Assembly (NCBI GenBank): GCA_002384855.1
Contig: DGBP01000029.1
Location: 19,815 to 83,814 of the forward strand
Direction: 5' to 3'
Origin: Nocardioidaceae bacterium UBA4001
Lineage (GTDB): Bacteria; Actinomycetota; Actinomycetes; Propionibacteriales; Nocardioidaceae
Length of the DNA: 64,000 nt
The position numbers and the translations under genes were made by a program. This document shows positions 8,582 through 16,329 of this stretch, one piece after another. The stretch's first letter is position 1. Each line of letters starts with the position of its first letter. Below the pieces are notes generated by a model. That model ran no database searches. It saw only the letters and a list, made by a program, of their open reading frames with translations, and was not told the origin of the DNA.

Positions 8582-9127
8582 GTGAGCGACGACCAGCAGG
8601 GCGGCCAGCCCACCGAGGCGACCGAGGCCGCCGCTACCCCGGCGAGCCGCGGCGGGGGGCGGGAGCGACGCCTCGAGATCCTCGAGCAGGAGGGCGAGGT
8701 CGCGGCGGACTACCTCGAGGAGCTCTTGGACATCGCGGACCTGGACGGCGACATCGACATGGACGTGGAGGGCGACCGCGCTTCCGTCTCCATCGTGGGG
8801 GCCGACCTGGCCCAGCTCGTCGGTCGTGACGGCGCCGTCCTGGAGGCACTCCAAGAGCTGACAAGGCTCGCGGTCTTCCGTGAGACCGGCGAGCGGTCTC
8901 GACTGATGCTCGACATCAGCGGCTACCGGGCGAAGGTGCGCGCCGAGCTCGAGAAGCTCGCGGCCGAGACGGTTGCCGAGGTGAAGGAGACCGGTGACGC
9001 GATCGAGCTCGACCCGATGACCCCCTTCGAGCGCAAGGTCGTGCACGACGCGGTCGCTGCCGCCGGTCTGCGGTCCGAGTCCGAGGGTGTCGAGCCGAAC
9101 CGCTACGTCGTGGTCCTGCCCTCGTGA
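8582..9127 (+). CDS. jag: Jag/KhpB RNA-binding protein (KH and R3H domains)
   Basis: 181 residues. After a short acidic N-terminus comes a Jag-type KH domain (MDVEGDRASVSIVG, then LVGRDGAVLEALQELTRLA). A C-terminal R3H segment follows (MTPFERKVVHDAVAAAGL). Proteins of this family bind RNA and influence cell division or envelope synthesis in Gram-positive bacteria. GTG at 8582 is chosen because AAGGAG ends 6 bases upstream; an ATG 5 bases earlier is out of frame. Confidence 0.9.
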   Translation: MSDDQQGGQPTEATEAAATPASRGGGRERRLEILEQEGEVAADYLEELLDIADLDGDIDMDVEGDRASVSIVGADLAQLVGRDGAVLEALQELTRLAVFRETGERSRLMLDISGYRAKVRAELEKLAAETVAEVKETGDAIELDPMTPFERKVVHDAVAAAGLRSESEGVEPNRYVVVLPS

Positions 9128-9158
9128 CAGAGCTCGAGCCGACCGGAGTGGGCGGCCG

Positions 9159-9893
9159 GTGAGTGACGACGCCGTTTCACGTGAAACACCCCCGGCGCCC
9201 GACGCGGCGACGGGGGTGTTTTCGCATGCCCTTCCTGTCGCGACCCGCTTTGCGGACCTGCTGGCCTCGGACGGCGTGGTCCGAGGGCTGATCGGGCCTC
9301 GAGAGGTCCCGCGACTGTGGGAGCGGCACCTGCTCAACTGCGCGCTGCTGGCTGGTGCCATCCCGCAGGGGGCCGACGTGTGTGACATCGGGTCCGGCGC
9401 GGGCCTCCCCGGCCTGGTGCTGGCGCTCGCGCGCGAGGACCTGTCGGTCACCCTGGTGGAGCCCCTGCTCCGGCGGTCCACCTTCCTGGAGGACGCCGTG
9501 GCAGCGCTCGGCCTCGAGAACGTGGAGGTCGTCCGCGCCCGTGCCGAGGGGCTCCACGGCCGGCGGGAGTTCTCGATAGTCACCTCCCGTGCCGTCGCTC
9601 CGCTCGACCGCCTGCTGGGCTGGTCGATGCCACTGGTCCGCCAGGGCGGTGAGCTGGTGGCGATGAAGGGTTCCTCGGCGCATGAGGAGATTGCCGCGGC
9701 GGAGAAGGCCCTCCGCAGGCACGGGGGTGGGTCAGTGCGGGTGGAGGAGTACGGCGCCGGTGTGGTCGACTCCCCCACGATTGTGGTCCGGGTACGGGCG
9801 ACTCGCCCGTCGCAGCTAGGTTTGGCCGGTACGACCAGGGATGATCGGAGTCGCACCCGCGCCACGAGGTCACGCAGGAGGAAGCCACGGTGA
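9159..9893 (+). CDS. rsmG: 16S rRNA (guanine-527-N7)-methyltransferase RsmG
   Basis: 244 residues from GTG 9159. It has the GidB fold: REVPRLWERHLLNCALL, the SAM-binding DIGSGAGLPGLVLAL near residues 74-90, and TSRAVAPLDRLLGW. It methylates G527 of 16S rRNA, and loss gives low-level streptomycin resistance. The first 19 codons contain a parS site and a terminator-like hairpin. An internal GTG at 9216 (VFSHALPVATRFADLL) matches the usual family start better, so the true start is uncertain. The stop overlaps the first possible parA start. Confidence 0.92.
   Translation: MSDDAVSRETPPAPDAATGVFSHALPVATRFADLLASDGVVRGLIGPREVPRLWERHLLNCALLAGAIPQGADVCDIGSGAGLPGLVLALAREDLSVTLVEPLLRRSTFLEDAVAALGLENVEVVRARAEGLHGRREFSIVTSRAVAPLDRLLGWSMPLVRQGGELVAMKGSSAHEEIAAAEKALRRHGGGSVRVEEYGAGVVDSPTIVVRVRATRPSQLGLAGTTRDDRSRTRATRSRRRKPR
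9173..9188. promoter_or_regulatory. parS: parS site 1
   Basis: CGTTTCACGTGAAACA matches the consensus TGTTTCACGTGAAACA at 15 of 16 positions, with a perfect 14-base palindromic core. It is a ParB binding and loading site, within the first codons of rsmG. Confidence 0.92.
9184..9222 (+). terminator. Terminator-like hairpin in the rsmG start region
   Basis: Perfect 10-base arms AAACACCCCC (9184-9193) and GGGGGTGTTT (9212-9221), separated by 18 bases and ending in TTTT. The left arm shares bases with parS 1. It resembles an intrinsic terminator or attenuator between jag and the bulk of rsmG. Confidence 0.5.
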
Positions 9894-11236
9894 CGACGAA
9901 GGACGCTCTCGACGGGCGGACCCGGACCTCACAGGACCGTCAGGGCCCTGCGCGGGTCGGTGGGCTGGGCTGGCCCGACCGCGAGGCCCTGGGAGCCGCC
10001 GTCCGGACCGCCGAGCCGGCTCCTGGGATCGGCTGGCCGGACGTCCCCTCCCGCCCGGCTGTGGATGACGTCCCGCCTGGATTCCACGATTCCTCACGTC
10101 ATCCACAGGGTCGTCCACAGGGGGGAACGCCCACGAACGACGCCGCTGTTTCACGTGAAACCCCGGCCGGCGAGTCCCGGCGCGAGCCGGTTTCACGTGA
10201 AACGCACAGGAGTGCCGTGGACGCGGCCGCAGAGGAGAACGCCATGATCGACCCGCCGATGGACACGTCGAAGTTCGGACCGTTCCCCGCACCCGGGACT
10301 CCGGCGGCCCGCACGGCGGCCGAGCTCGCCGACGGACCACTGGTCATCGCGGACGACTCGACGCCGATGGCTCGGTCGGTGGCACACCAGCTCCTGGTCA
10401 AGGAGGGGTTGCGCCTGCACGAGCCGCTGCCCCGGCCCGACCGGGCACGCGTGATGGTCGTGGCGAACCAGAAGGGCGGCGTCGGGAAGACCACGTCCAC
10501 GGTCAACATGGCCGCCGCGCTCGCTCAACACGGTCTCCGGGTCCTCGTCATCGACCTCGACCCCCAGGGGAACGCCTCGACCGCGTTGGCGATCGACCAC
10601 CACAGGGGAACTCCCTCGACCTACGACGCGCTCGTCGAGGGCGTCCCGCTGAGCGAGGTCGTCCAGGCCAGCCCCGAGGTGGAGGGGCTCTTCGTGGTGC
10701 CGGCGACGATCGACCTCGCCGGCGCGGAGATCGATCTCGTCTCGATGGTCGCGCGGGAAAGCCGGCTCCGGAAAGCCATCCAGGCCTACCCGCCGGTCAC
10801 CGCGGAGGGCGAGGACCGGATCGACTACGTCCTCATCGACTGCCCGCCGTCACTCGGCCTGCTGACGCTGAACGCGCTCGTGGCAGGCGAGGAGATGCTG
10901 ATCCCGATCCAGGCGGAGTACTACGCGCTCGAGGGTCTCGGGCAGCTGATCGAGACGGTGGAGATGGTCAAGGCCCACCTCAACCCCACGCTCGACGTGT
11001 CCACGATCCTGCTCACCATGTACGACGCACGGACCCGCCTGTCGGCCGGCGTCGCGGAGGAGGTGCGCACGCACTTCGGGGAGCAGGTGCTCCGGACAGC
11101 CATCCCCCGGTCGGTGAGGATCTCGGAGGCTCCGAGCTACGGGCAGACCGTGATGACCTACGATCCCGGCTCGGCGGGGGCGTTGAGCTACCTCGAAGCA
11201 GCGAGAGAAATGGCACTCAAAGGAGCACAGGGATGA
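9890..11236 (+). CDS. parA: Chromosome partitioning ATPase ParA
   Basis: 448 residues from GTG 9890, which overlaps the rsmG stop and has AGGAGG nine bases upstream. The catalytic part begins about residue 180: deviant Walker A NQKGGVGKTTST, VIDLDPQGNAST, and DYVLIDCPPSLGLLTLNAL. ParA forms nucleoid-bound ATP dimers that position ParB-parS complexes. An ATG at 10244 with GAGGAG upstream would give the more typical 330-residue protein. The extra 118 residues are low-complexity and span two parS sites and DnaA-box-like sequences, so that segment may be non-coding. It overlaps parB by ATGA. Confidence 0.93.
   Translation: MTTKDALDGRTRTSQDRQGPARVGGLGWPDREALGAAVRTAEPAPGIGWPDVPSRPAVDDVPPGFHDSSRHPQGRPQGGTPTNDAAVSRETPAGESRREPVSRETHRSAVDAAAEENAMIDPPMDTSKFGPFPAPGTPAARTAAELADGPLVIADDSTPMARSVAHQLLVKEGLRLHEPLPRPDRARVMVVANQKGGVGKTTSTVNMAAALAQHGLRVLVIDLDPQGNASTALAIDHHRGTPSTYDALVEGVPLSEVVQASPEVEGLFVVPATIDLAGAEIDLVSMVARESRLRKAIQAYPPVTAEGEDRIDYVLIDCPPSLGLLTLNALVAGEEMLIPIQAEYYALEGLGQLIETVEMVKAHLNPTLDVSTILLTMYDARTRLSAGVAEEVRTHFGEQVLRTAIPRSVRISEAPSYGQTVMTYDPGSAGALSYLEAAREMALKGAQG
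10059..10119. promoter_or_regulatory. Inverted repeat with DnaA-box-like sequences
   Basis: CTGTGGATGACGT (10059-10071) and its exact reverse complement (10096-10108) form a 13-base dyad with a 24-base gap. A third box-like TCGTCCACA follows at 10111-10119. Each arm holds TCATCCACA, two mismatches from the DnaA box. It lies within the long parA reading, between rsmG and the ParA catalytic domain. Confidence 0.5.
10147..10162. promoter_or_regulatory. parS: parS site 2
   Basis: TGTTTCACGTGAAACC, 15 of 16 to consensus with a perfect core. It lies in the N-terminal coding or leader part of parA and reads V-S-R-E-T in the parA frame. Confidence 0.92.
10189..10204. promoter_or_regulatory. parS: parS site 3
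   Basis: GGTTTCACGTGAAACG, with a perfect 14-base core and both flanking bases altered. It lies 26 bases after site 2 and again reads V-S-R-E-T in the parA frame. Two sites this close suggest a ParB nucleation centre beside parA. Confidence 0.9.
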
Positions 11237-12312
11237 CTCAGCACCGCCCCGGACAGCGGCGCGGCCTCGGCCGTGGCCTCGGATCACTGATCCCGACGGC
11301 ACCGCCGGTTCCCGTCTCGGCCCCTGCCTCGACCCCCGGAGCGCAGGAGCCCGGCGAGGGACTCGACCGCTCCGAGCCCGGGTCGTCGCAGCCGGGTGCC
11401 GCCGCTGCGACCTCCTCGAACGGACATCCTCTGTCGGATCCCACCCCTGGGAGCCAGGCGGCAGGTGCCGGGGCCACGGGCCCCGAGGGGCTGGCCCCGG
11501 TCGACGGTGCCTACTTCGCCGAGCTCGACGTCACCAAGGTGTCTCCGAACCCCCGGCAGCCGCGCCAGGTCTTCGAGGAGGAGGCGCTCGCCGAGCTCGT
11601 GCACTCCGTCAAGGAGGTCGGCCTCCTCCAGCCGGTGGTCGTCCGCCGGGCCGGTGAGGACCGCTACGAGCTGATCATGGGTGAGCGCCGGTGGCGGGCA
11701 ACCCAGGAGGCCGGGCTCGCAACCATCCCGGCGATCGTCCGGGAGACCGGCGACGACGCCATGCTGCGGGACGCGCTGCTCGAGAACCTCCACCGCTCGC
11801 AGCTGAACCCGCTCGAGGAGGCGGCGGCCTACCAGCAGCTGCTCGACGACTTCGGCTGCACGCACGAGGAGCTCGCCTCCCGCATCGGGCGCAGCCGGCC
11901 GCAGATCAGCAACACGCTCCGTCTGCTGCGGCTGTCCCCGGCCGTCCAGCGGCGGGTCGCTGCGGGTGTGCTCTCAGCCGGCCATGCCCGTGCGCTCCTG
12001 GGCGTGGACAACCCCGAGACCCAGGACCGCCTCGCCGGCCGGGTGGTCTCGGAGGGGATCTCCGTCCGTGGCCTCGAGGAGATCGTCGCCGTGGGTGATC
12101 TCGGCAGCGACCAGAAGCGGCGTCCGCTGCGACGCAAGCCGCACGCTCCGGCGCTCGACGACCTGGCTGCGCGGCTCTCGGACCGGCTGGAGACCAGGGT
12201 CAAGGTGGCACTCGGCAAGACCAAGGGCAGGATCACCGTCGAGTTCGCGTCGATCCCGGACCTCGAGCGGATCGTCGACGTGCTCGACCCGAGAAACGAC
12301 AGGCCGATCTGA
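11233..12312 (+). CDS. parB: Chromosome partitioning protein ParB
   Basis: 359 residues. A ParA-interacting basic N-terminus (GQRRGLGRGLGSLIP) is followed by a low-complexity linker. The CTPase domain has NPRQPRQVFEEEALAELV and GERRWRATQEAGL. The helix-turn-helix segment includes LASRIGRSRPQISNTLRLL, and a C-terminal dimerisation domain follows. ParB binds parS, spreads as a CTP-dependent clamp and stimulates ParA. It starts inside the parA stop (ATGA) and is followed by a symmetric inverted repeat before the convergent acyltransferase gene. Confidence 0.96.
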   Translation: MTQHRPGQRRGLGRGLGSLIPTAPPVPVSAPASTPGAQEPGEGLDRSEPGSSQPGAAAATSSNGHPLSDPTPGSQAAGAGATGPEGLAPVDGAYFAELDVTKVSPNPRQPRQVFEEEALAELVHSVKEVGLLQPVVVRRAGEDRYELIMGERRWRATQEAGLATIPAIVRETGDDAMLRDALLENLHRSQLNPLEEAAAYQQLLDDFGCTHEELASRIGRSRPQISNTLRLLRLSPAVQRRVAAGVLSAGHARALLGVDNPETQDRLAGRVVSEGISVRGLEEIVAVGDLGSDQKRRPLRRKPHAPALDDLAARLSDRLETRVKVALGKTKGRITVEFASIPDLERIVDVLDPRNDRPI

Positions 12313-12329
12313 CGACCTGTCCCCTCATG

Positions 12330-12361
12330 GATAAGTCACTTTGTCGACAAAGAGACTTATC
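12330..12361. terminator. 32-base inverted repeat behind parB
   Basis: Arms 12330-12345 and 12346-12361 are complementary at 15 of 16 positions and centred on the palindrome CTTTGTCGACAAAG. It lies between the convergent parB and acyltransferase genes, so it may be a bidirectional terminator. However, it lacks a loop and a T-run and is A+T-rich, so it may instead be a protein-binding site. Confidence 0.5.
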
Positions 12362-12369
12362 GATCTGTT

Positions 12370-13134
12370 CTAGCCTTTCGCCCGGCGGGCCCTGCGCTCG
12401 GCGCGACGACGCTTCTCCGCGACGTCGAGCTCCGCGGCTCGCTCGGGAGTGGGGGCGGAGCCGCCGTACGACGCCGGGAGCCACCACGACCCGGCGGGCT
12501 GCTCCTCGGCCGGGTAGGCACGGATCGTCCGGTCGAGGAGGTCGGCCATCGTCGCCCGCAGCTCTGCCGTGTCGGCGACGGGGTCGGCACCGCTCGGCTC
12601 GAGGGGTCGGCCGACCGAGATCGCGATGGTCTTGCCGCGGGAGAGGTCCCGGGGGTGGTCCTTGGTGAACATCCGCTGGGTCCCCCAGAGGACGACCGGG
12701 ACCAACGGCACCCCCGCCTCCGCTGCCATCCGGGCGGCCCCGGTCTTGAGGTCCTTGATCTCGAAGCTGCGGGAGATCGTGGCCTCGGGGAAGATCCCGA
12801 CCACCTCGCCCATGCGCAGGTAGCGCAGCCCCTCCCGGTAGGAGCCCAGCCCCTCGCCACGGTCCACCTCGATGTGGTGCAGGGAGCGCATCACCGGCCC
12901 GCCGACGGGATGGTCGAAGATCTCCTTCTTCGCCATGAACCGCACCAAGCGGCCGGCGGGCTGGGCAGCGAATCCACCGAAGACGAAGTCGAGGTAGGAC
13001 ACGTGGTTGACCGCCAGCAGCGCCGGGCCGGTGTGCGGGACGTGCTCGGTGCCGCTCATCTGGAACTTCAGGCCGAGGACCTTGAAGGCGGTCTTCGCGG
13101 TCCAGACGACCGGCGGGTACGTGAGGTCACGCAT
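12370..13134 (-). CDS. 1-acyl-sn-glycerol-3-phosphate acyltransferase family protein
   Basis: 254 residues of the PlsC family. It has the catalytic HX4D motif in VNHVSYLDFVFGG near residue 42, the substrate-binding FPEATISRSFE near 117 and VPLVPVVLWGTQRMF. It acylates lysophosphatidic acid or a related acceptor at the membrane; the exact acceptor is not evident. The C-terminus is basic (EKRRRAERRARRAKG). Start ATG 13134 with GGAAAGG upstream. ddl ends 14 bases before it on the same strand. It converges on parB. Confidence 0.88.
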   Translation of the reverse strand: MRDLTYPPVVWTAKTAFKVLGLKFQMSGTEHVPHTGPALLAVNHVSYLDFVFGGFAAQPAGRLVRFMAKKEIFDHPVGGPVMRSLHHIEVDRGEGLGSYREGLRYLRMGEVVGIFPEATISRSFEIKDLKTGAARMAAEAGVPLVPVVLWGTQRMFTKDHPRDLSRGKTIAISVGRPLEPSGADPVADTAELRATMADLLDRTIRAYPAEEQPAGSWWLPASYGGSAPTPERAAELDVAEKRRRAERRARRAKG

Positions 13135-13148
13135 GGTGGGCCTTTCCG

Positions 13149-14138
13149 TCAACGGGTCGATCGGGCCACGGCGGCGCCGACGAGGGACGCCATGAGCGCG
13201 CCGAGCTCCAGTCCGGCGGCCTGGACCGAGAGGGGGACGGTCGAGGTCTCGGTGAGACCGGGCGCGACGTTCACCTCGAGGAACCACACCCGCCCCTCGG
13301 CGTCCACCATGAGGTCGGACCGGGACAGGTCGCGCAGGCCGAGCGCCTCGTGGGCGGTGAGGGCGACCCGAACGCACTCGGCGGCAAGCTCGTCGCTCAG
13401 CCGGGCCGGGACCACGAACTCCGTGCTGCCGGCGGTGTACCTGGCGGTGTAGTCGTAGACGCCCCCGTCGGGGTGGATCGACACGGCAGGCAGCGCCCGT
13501 GGCCCGTCGCCCGTGTCGATGACCGCGACCGCGACCTCCTGGCCCTCGACCAGCCGCTCCACGAGGGCGGTGTCGCCGTACGCGAAGGCGCTCACCATCG
13601 CCCCGGGGAGCTCGCTGCCCTCCCGCACGACGGAGCAGCCGAGCGCTGAGCCGCCCCTGGTCGGCTTGACGATCAGCGGGAGCCCGAGGTGGTCGATGAT
13701 CGCCTCCATCACTGCCGCCGCCCCGAGCTCGCGGAACGTCTCGTGGGGCAGGGCCACGCTCTGCGGGGTCAGCAGCCCGGCTCGCGCGACGATCGCCTTC
13801 GCGATCGGCTTGTCGAAGGCCGCCCGCGACGACATCGGCGCGGATCCGACGTAGGGGACCCCGACCAGCTCGAGAACCTCGCGCAGGGCGCCGTCCTCGC
13901 CGGTCTCCCCGTGCAGGAGGGGTACGACGCACAGCGGGGGGTCCTCACGCAGCGACGGCACGAGCTTCGCGTCGACGTCGCGCTCCACGACCTCCACCCC
14001 GGTGTCACGCAGCGCCTCGGCGACCCGGCGGCCGGACCGCAGCGAGACGTCCCGCTCGTGCGAGAGGCCACCGGCGAGCACGACGACGCGGCCCTCGGGC
14101 ACGACGGTCCGGGCGGCGTCCGGGCGGGCAGCTTCCAT
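13149..14138 (-). CDS. ddl: D-alanine--D-alanine ligase family protein (ATP-grasp)
   Basis: 329 residues. The N-terminal VVVLAGGLSHERDVSLRSG resembles the GGxSxEHEVS motif, and VPLLHGETGEDG corresponds to HGxxGEDG. An ATP-grasp domain follows with LPLIVKPTRGGSALGC and a C-terminal RSDLMVDAEG. The final ligand motif reads FLEVNVAPGLTETSTVPLS rather than the usual EINTxPGMTxxSxxP. Ligation of two D-Ala for peptidoglycan is the family reaction; the altered motif leaves room for another D-amino-acid substrate. It sits between the aminotransferase gene (15 bases) and the acyltransferase gene (14 bases), probably one operon. Confidence 0.82.
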   Translation of the reverse strand: MEAARPDAARTVVPEGRVVVLAGGLSHERDVSLRSGRRVAEALRDTGVEVVERDVDAKLVPSLREDPPLCVVPLLHGETGEDGALREVLELVGVPYVGSAPMSSRAAFDKPIAKAIVARAGLLTPQSVALPHETFRELGAAAVMEAIIDHLGLPLIVKPTRGGSALGCSVVREGSELPGAMVSAFAYGDTALVERLVEGQEVAVAVIDTGDGPRALPAVSIHPDGGVYDYTARYTAGSTEFVVPARLSDELAAECVRVALTAHEALGLRDLSRSDLMVDAEGRVWFLEVNVAPGLTETSTVPLSVQAAGLELGALMASLVGAAVARSTR

Positions 14139-14153
14139 GCGGGTGGCTCCTGA

Positions 14154-15476
14154 TCAGGTGAGGTCGGTGTTGGGGGACTCGTACCCTCGACCCACGCCGG
14201 GCCGGCCGGCCGTGCCGAAGGTCTGGTGCAGCTCGAGCTCCTCCTCGATGACGCCGACGAGCCGTCGCACGCCCTCCCGGATCCGCTCGGGCGTGGGGTA
14301 GCAGTAGGACAGGCGCATGCTCCGGGCACCGAAGCCGTCGGCGTAGAAGGCCGTTCCGGGGACATAGGCGACCCGGGCCGTCACCGCCCGCGGCAGCATC
14401 GCCTTGGCGTCGAGACCCTCGGGCAGCGTCAGCCACACGTAGAAGCCGCCGTCGGGGACGGTCCAGGAGGCCGTGGGCGGCATCATGTCCTCGAGCGCCT
14501 CGAGCAGGGCGTCGCGGCGCTCGCGGTACATCTCCCGGAACTCCTTGACCTGCCCCTGCCAGTCGTGGCTCTCCAGGTAGGCCGAGACCACCATCTGCGA
14601 GAACGACGGCGGGCACAGCGTCGCCGACTCCTGGGCCAGGACCAGCTTCTCGCGCACAGCGTGCGGTGCGAGGGCCCAGCCGACCCGGAAGCCGGGGGCG
14701 AAGGTCTTGCTGAAGGAGCCGAGGTAGATCACCCCCTCGGCCTCGTCGGCCCGCAGCGCGCGGTGCGGCTCGTCGCCGAAGCCGAGCAGACCGTAGGGGT
14801 TGTCCTCGAGGATCAAGATGTCGGCCTCACGGCAGATCTCGAGCACCTCGGCCCGCCGCTCCGGGGACAGCGAGACGCCGGCCGGGTTGTGGTAGTTCGG
14901 GATCGTGTAGAGGAACTTGATCCGCTTGCCCGCAGCCCGGGTCGCGGCGATCGCCTGGCGCAGCGCGTCGGGCACCAGGCCGTGCCGGTCCATCTCGGCG
15001 TGGACGACGTCCACCTCGTAGGCCCGGAAGACGCCGAGCGCGCCGACGTACGACGGGGCCTCGCAGATCACGACGTCACCGGGGTCGCAGAAGATCCGGG
15101 TGACCAGGTCGACCGCCTGCTGCGACCCGACCGTCACCACGACGTCGTCCGGGTGCGCCTCCACGCCCTCGAGGCGCATGACGTCGCAGATCTGCTCGCG
15201 CAGCCGCGGGTCCCCCTGCCCCGAGCCGTACTGCATGGCGACCGCCCCGTGGTCGCGCACCAACGTGGACACGGCCTTGCCGACCACGTCGAGCGGGAGG
15301 CCCGAGATGTTCGGCATGCCTCCGGCCAGGGAGACGACCTCGGGGCGGCTGGCGACCGAGAACAGCGCCCGGATCTCCGAGGCGGTCATGCCCTGGGTCC
15401 GCGCGGCGTAGCGGTCCACGTAGCTGTCCAGCCTCGTAGAGCTGCGGCGTACCTGTCCTGGACCGGTCTCAGACAT
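14154..15476 (-). CDS. PLP-dependent aminotransferase, class I/II fold
   Basis: 440 residues of the aspartate aminotransferase fold (type I), without a GntR domain. It has SLAGGMPNISGLP near residue 48, the tyrosine-containing YTIPNYHNPAGVSLS near 205, and PLP lysine motif GSFSKTFAPGFRVGW near 265. The C-terminus has the RMRLSYCYPTPE-like segment. It resembles 2-aminoadipate or aromatic/valine-type transaminases; the substrate cannot be told. ATG start at 15476, divergent from the GNAT gene. First gene of a likely operon with ddl and the acyltransferase. Confidence 0.88.
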   Translation of the reverse strand: MSETGPGQVRRSSTRLDSYVDRYAARTQGMTASEIRALFSVASRPEVVSLAGGMPNISGLPLDVVGKAVSTLVRDHGAVAMQYGSGQGDPRLREQICDVMRLEGVEAHPDDVVVTVGSQQAVDLVTRIFCDPGDVVICEAPSYVGALGVFRAYEVDVVHAEMDRHGLVPDALRQAIAATRAAGKRIKFLYTIPNYHNPAGVSLSPERRAEVLEICREADILILEDNPYGLLGFGDEPHRALRADEAEGVIYLGSFSKTFAPGFRVGWALAPHAVREKLVLAQESATLCPPSFSQMVVSAYLESHDWQGQVKEFREMYRERRDALLEALEDMMPPTASWTVPDGGFYVWLTLPEGLDAKAMLPRAVTARVAYVPGTAFYADGFGARSMRLSYCYPTPERIREGVRRLVGVIEEELELHQTFGTAGRPGVGRGYESPNTDLT

Positions 15477-15545
15477 CCTGTCTCCCGTCGGGTGAGCCTC
15501 TAGGATGGATCATCCCGGCAGTCTCCTCATCATGGGGGTCACGAC

Positions 15546-16262
15546 ATGGGATCGAGCTCACGCAGCATCGCGAGGCTGACGCTCGACAACGTCCACGACC
15601 TGCCCCCGTCCTGTCGCGCCTGCGCCTTCTGGGAGCTCGACCCGGTCGCCCGGGCGCGGGCCGAGCTGAACGGCACGACCACCGAGGAGAAGGAGGCCTG
15701 GGTATCCCGGGTCCTCCTGGAGTGGGGCTCCTGCGGCCGTCTGCTGTACGTCGACGGCGAGCCGGCCGGGTACGCCCTCTACGCACCGCCGAGGTACGTC
15801 CCGGGGGCCGGAGGGTTCCCGACCTCCCCGGCCGGCGACGACGCCGTGCTGCTGGCCGCGCTGATGGTCCGGCCGGAGTACTCCGGAGGCGGGCTCGGAC
15901 GGGTGCTGGTGCAGGCGGTGGTCAAGGACGTGCTCGGCCGGGGCGGGATCCGGGCGATCGAGGCGTTCGGGGACCGCCGCCCGCCCCGGGACGGCCGGGC
16001 GGGCTGCGTGATCCCGGCGGACTTCCTGCTGCGGGTCGGCTTCAAGACCCATCGACCCCACGTCCGCTACCCGAGGTTCCGGATGGACCTGCGGTCGGTG
16101 CTGACCTGGCGCGAGGAGGTCGAGCAGGCCCTCGAGAAGCTCATCTGGGCCGTGCGCCCCCGACCGGCCCCGGCACCAGCGCCCGCCGACCGGGTGGGGT
16201 CGGGCACGCACCTGTTCGGGGAGGATCCCCCGCACCGGGCGCCGACGATCTTCCCCGGATAG
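15546..16262 (+). CDS. GNAT family N-acetyltransferase
   Basis: 238 residues. The GNAT core includes GRLLYVDGEPAGYALYAPP, LLAALMVRPEYSGGGLGRVL (acetyl-CoA pyrophosphate-binding loop) and a late FLLRVGFKTHRPHVRYPRFR. The N-terminal CRACAFWELDP contains paired cysteines. The C-terminal 40 residues are Pro/Ala-rich. The acceptor is unknown. Homologues occupy this place near trxA in other actinobacteria. It converges on trxA across a strong hairpin. Confidence 0.85.
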   Translation: MGSSSRSIARLTLDNVHDLPPSCRACAFWELDPVARARAELNGTTTEEKEAWVSRVLLEWGSCGRLLYVDGEPAGYALYAPPRYVPGAGGFPTSPAGDDAVLLAALMVRPEYSGGGLGRVLVQAVVKDVLGRGGIRAIEAFGDRRPPRDGRAGCVIPADFLLRVGFKTHRPHVRYPRFRMDLRSVLTWREEVEQALEKLIWAVRPRPAPAPAPADRVGSGTHLFGEDPPHRAPTIFPG

Positions 16263-16282
16263 CGGTCGTCGAGAAGCGAGAA

Positions 16283-16306
16283 GGCCGCCCCCGGTGGGGA
16301 GCGGCC
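16283..16306. terminator. Bidirectional terminator between the GNAT gene and trxA
   Basis: GGCCGCCCCC pairs with GGGGAGCGGCC across a short loop, with one bulged A, in the gap between two convergent genes. Confidence 0.7.
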
Positions 16307-16329
16307 CTCGTGTTTCGCGTCGCCGACGA

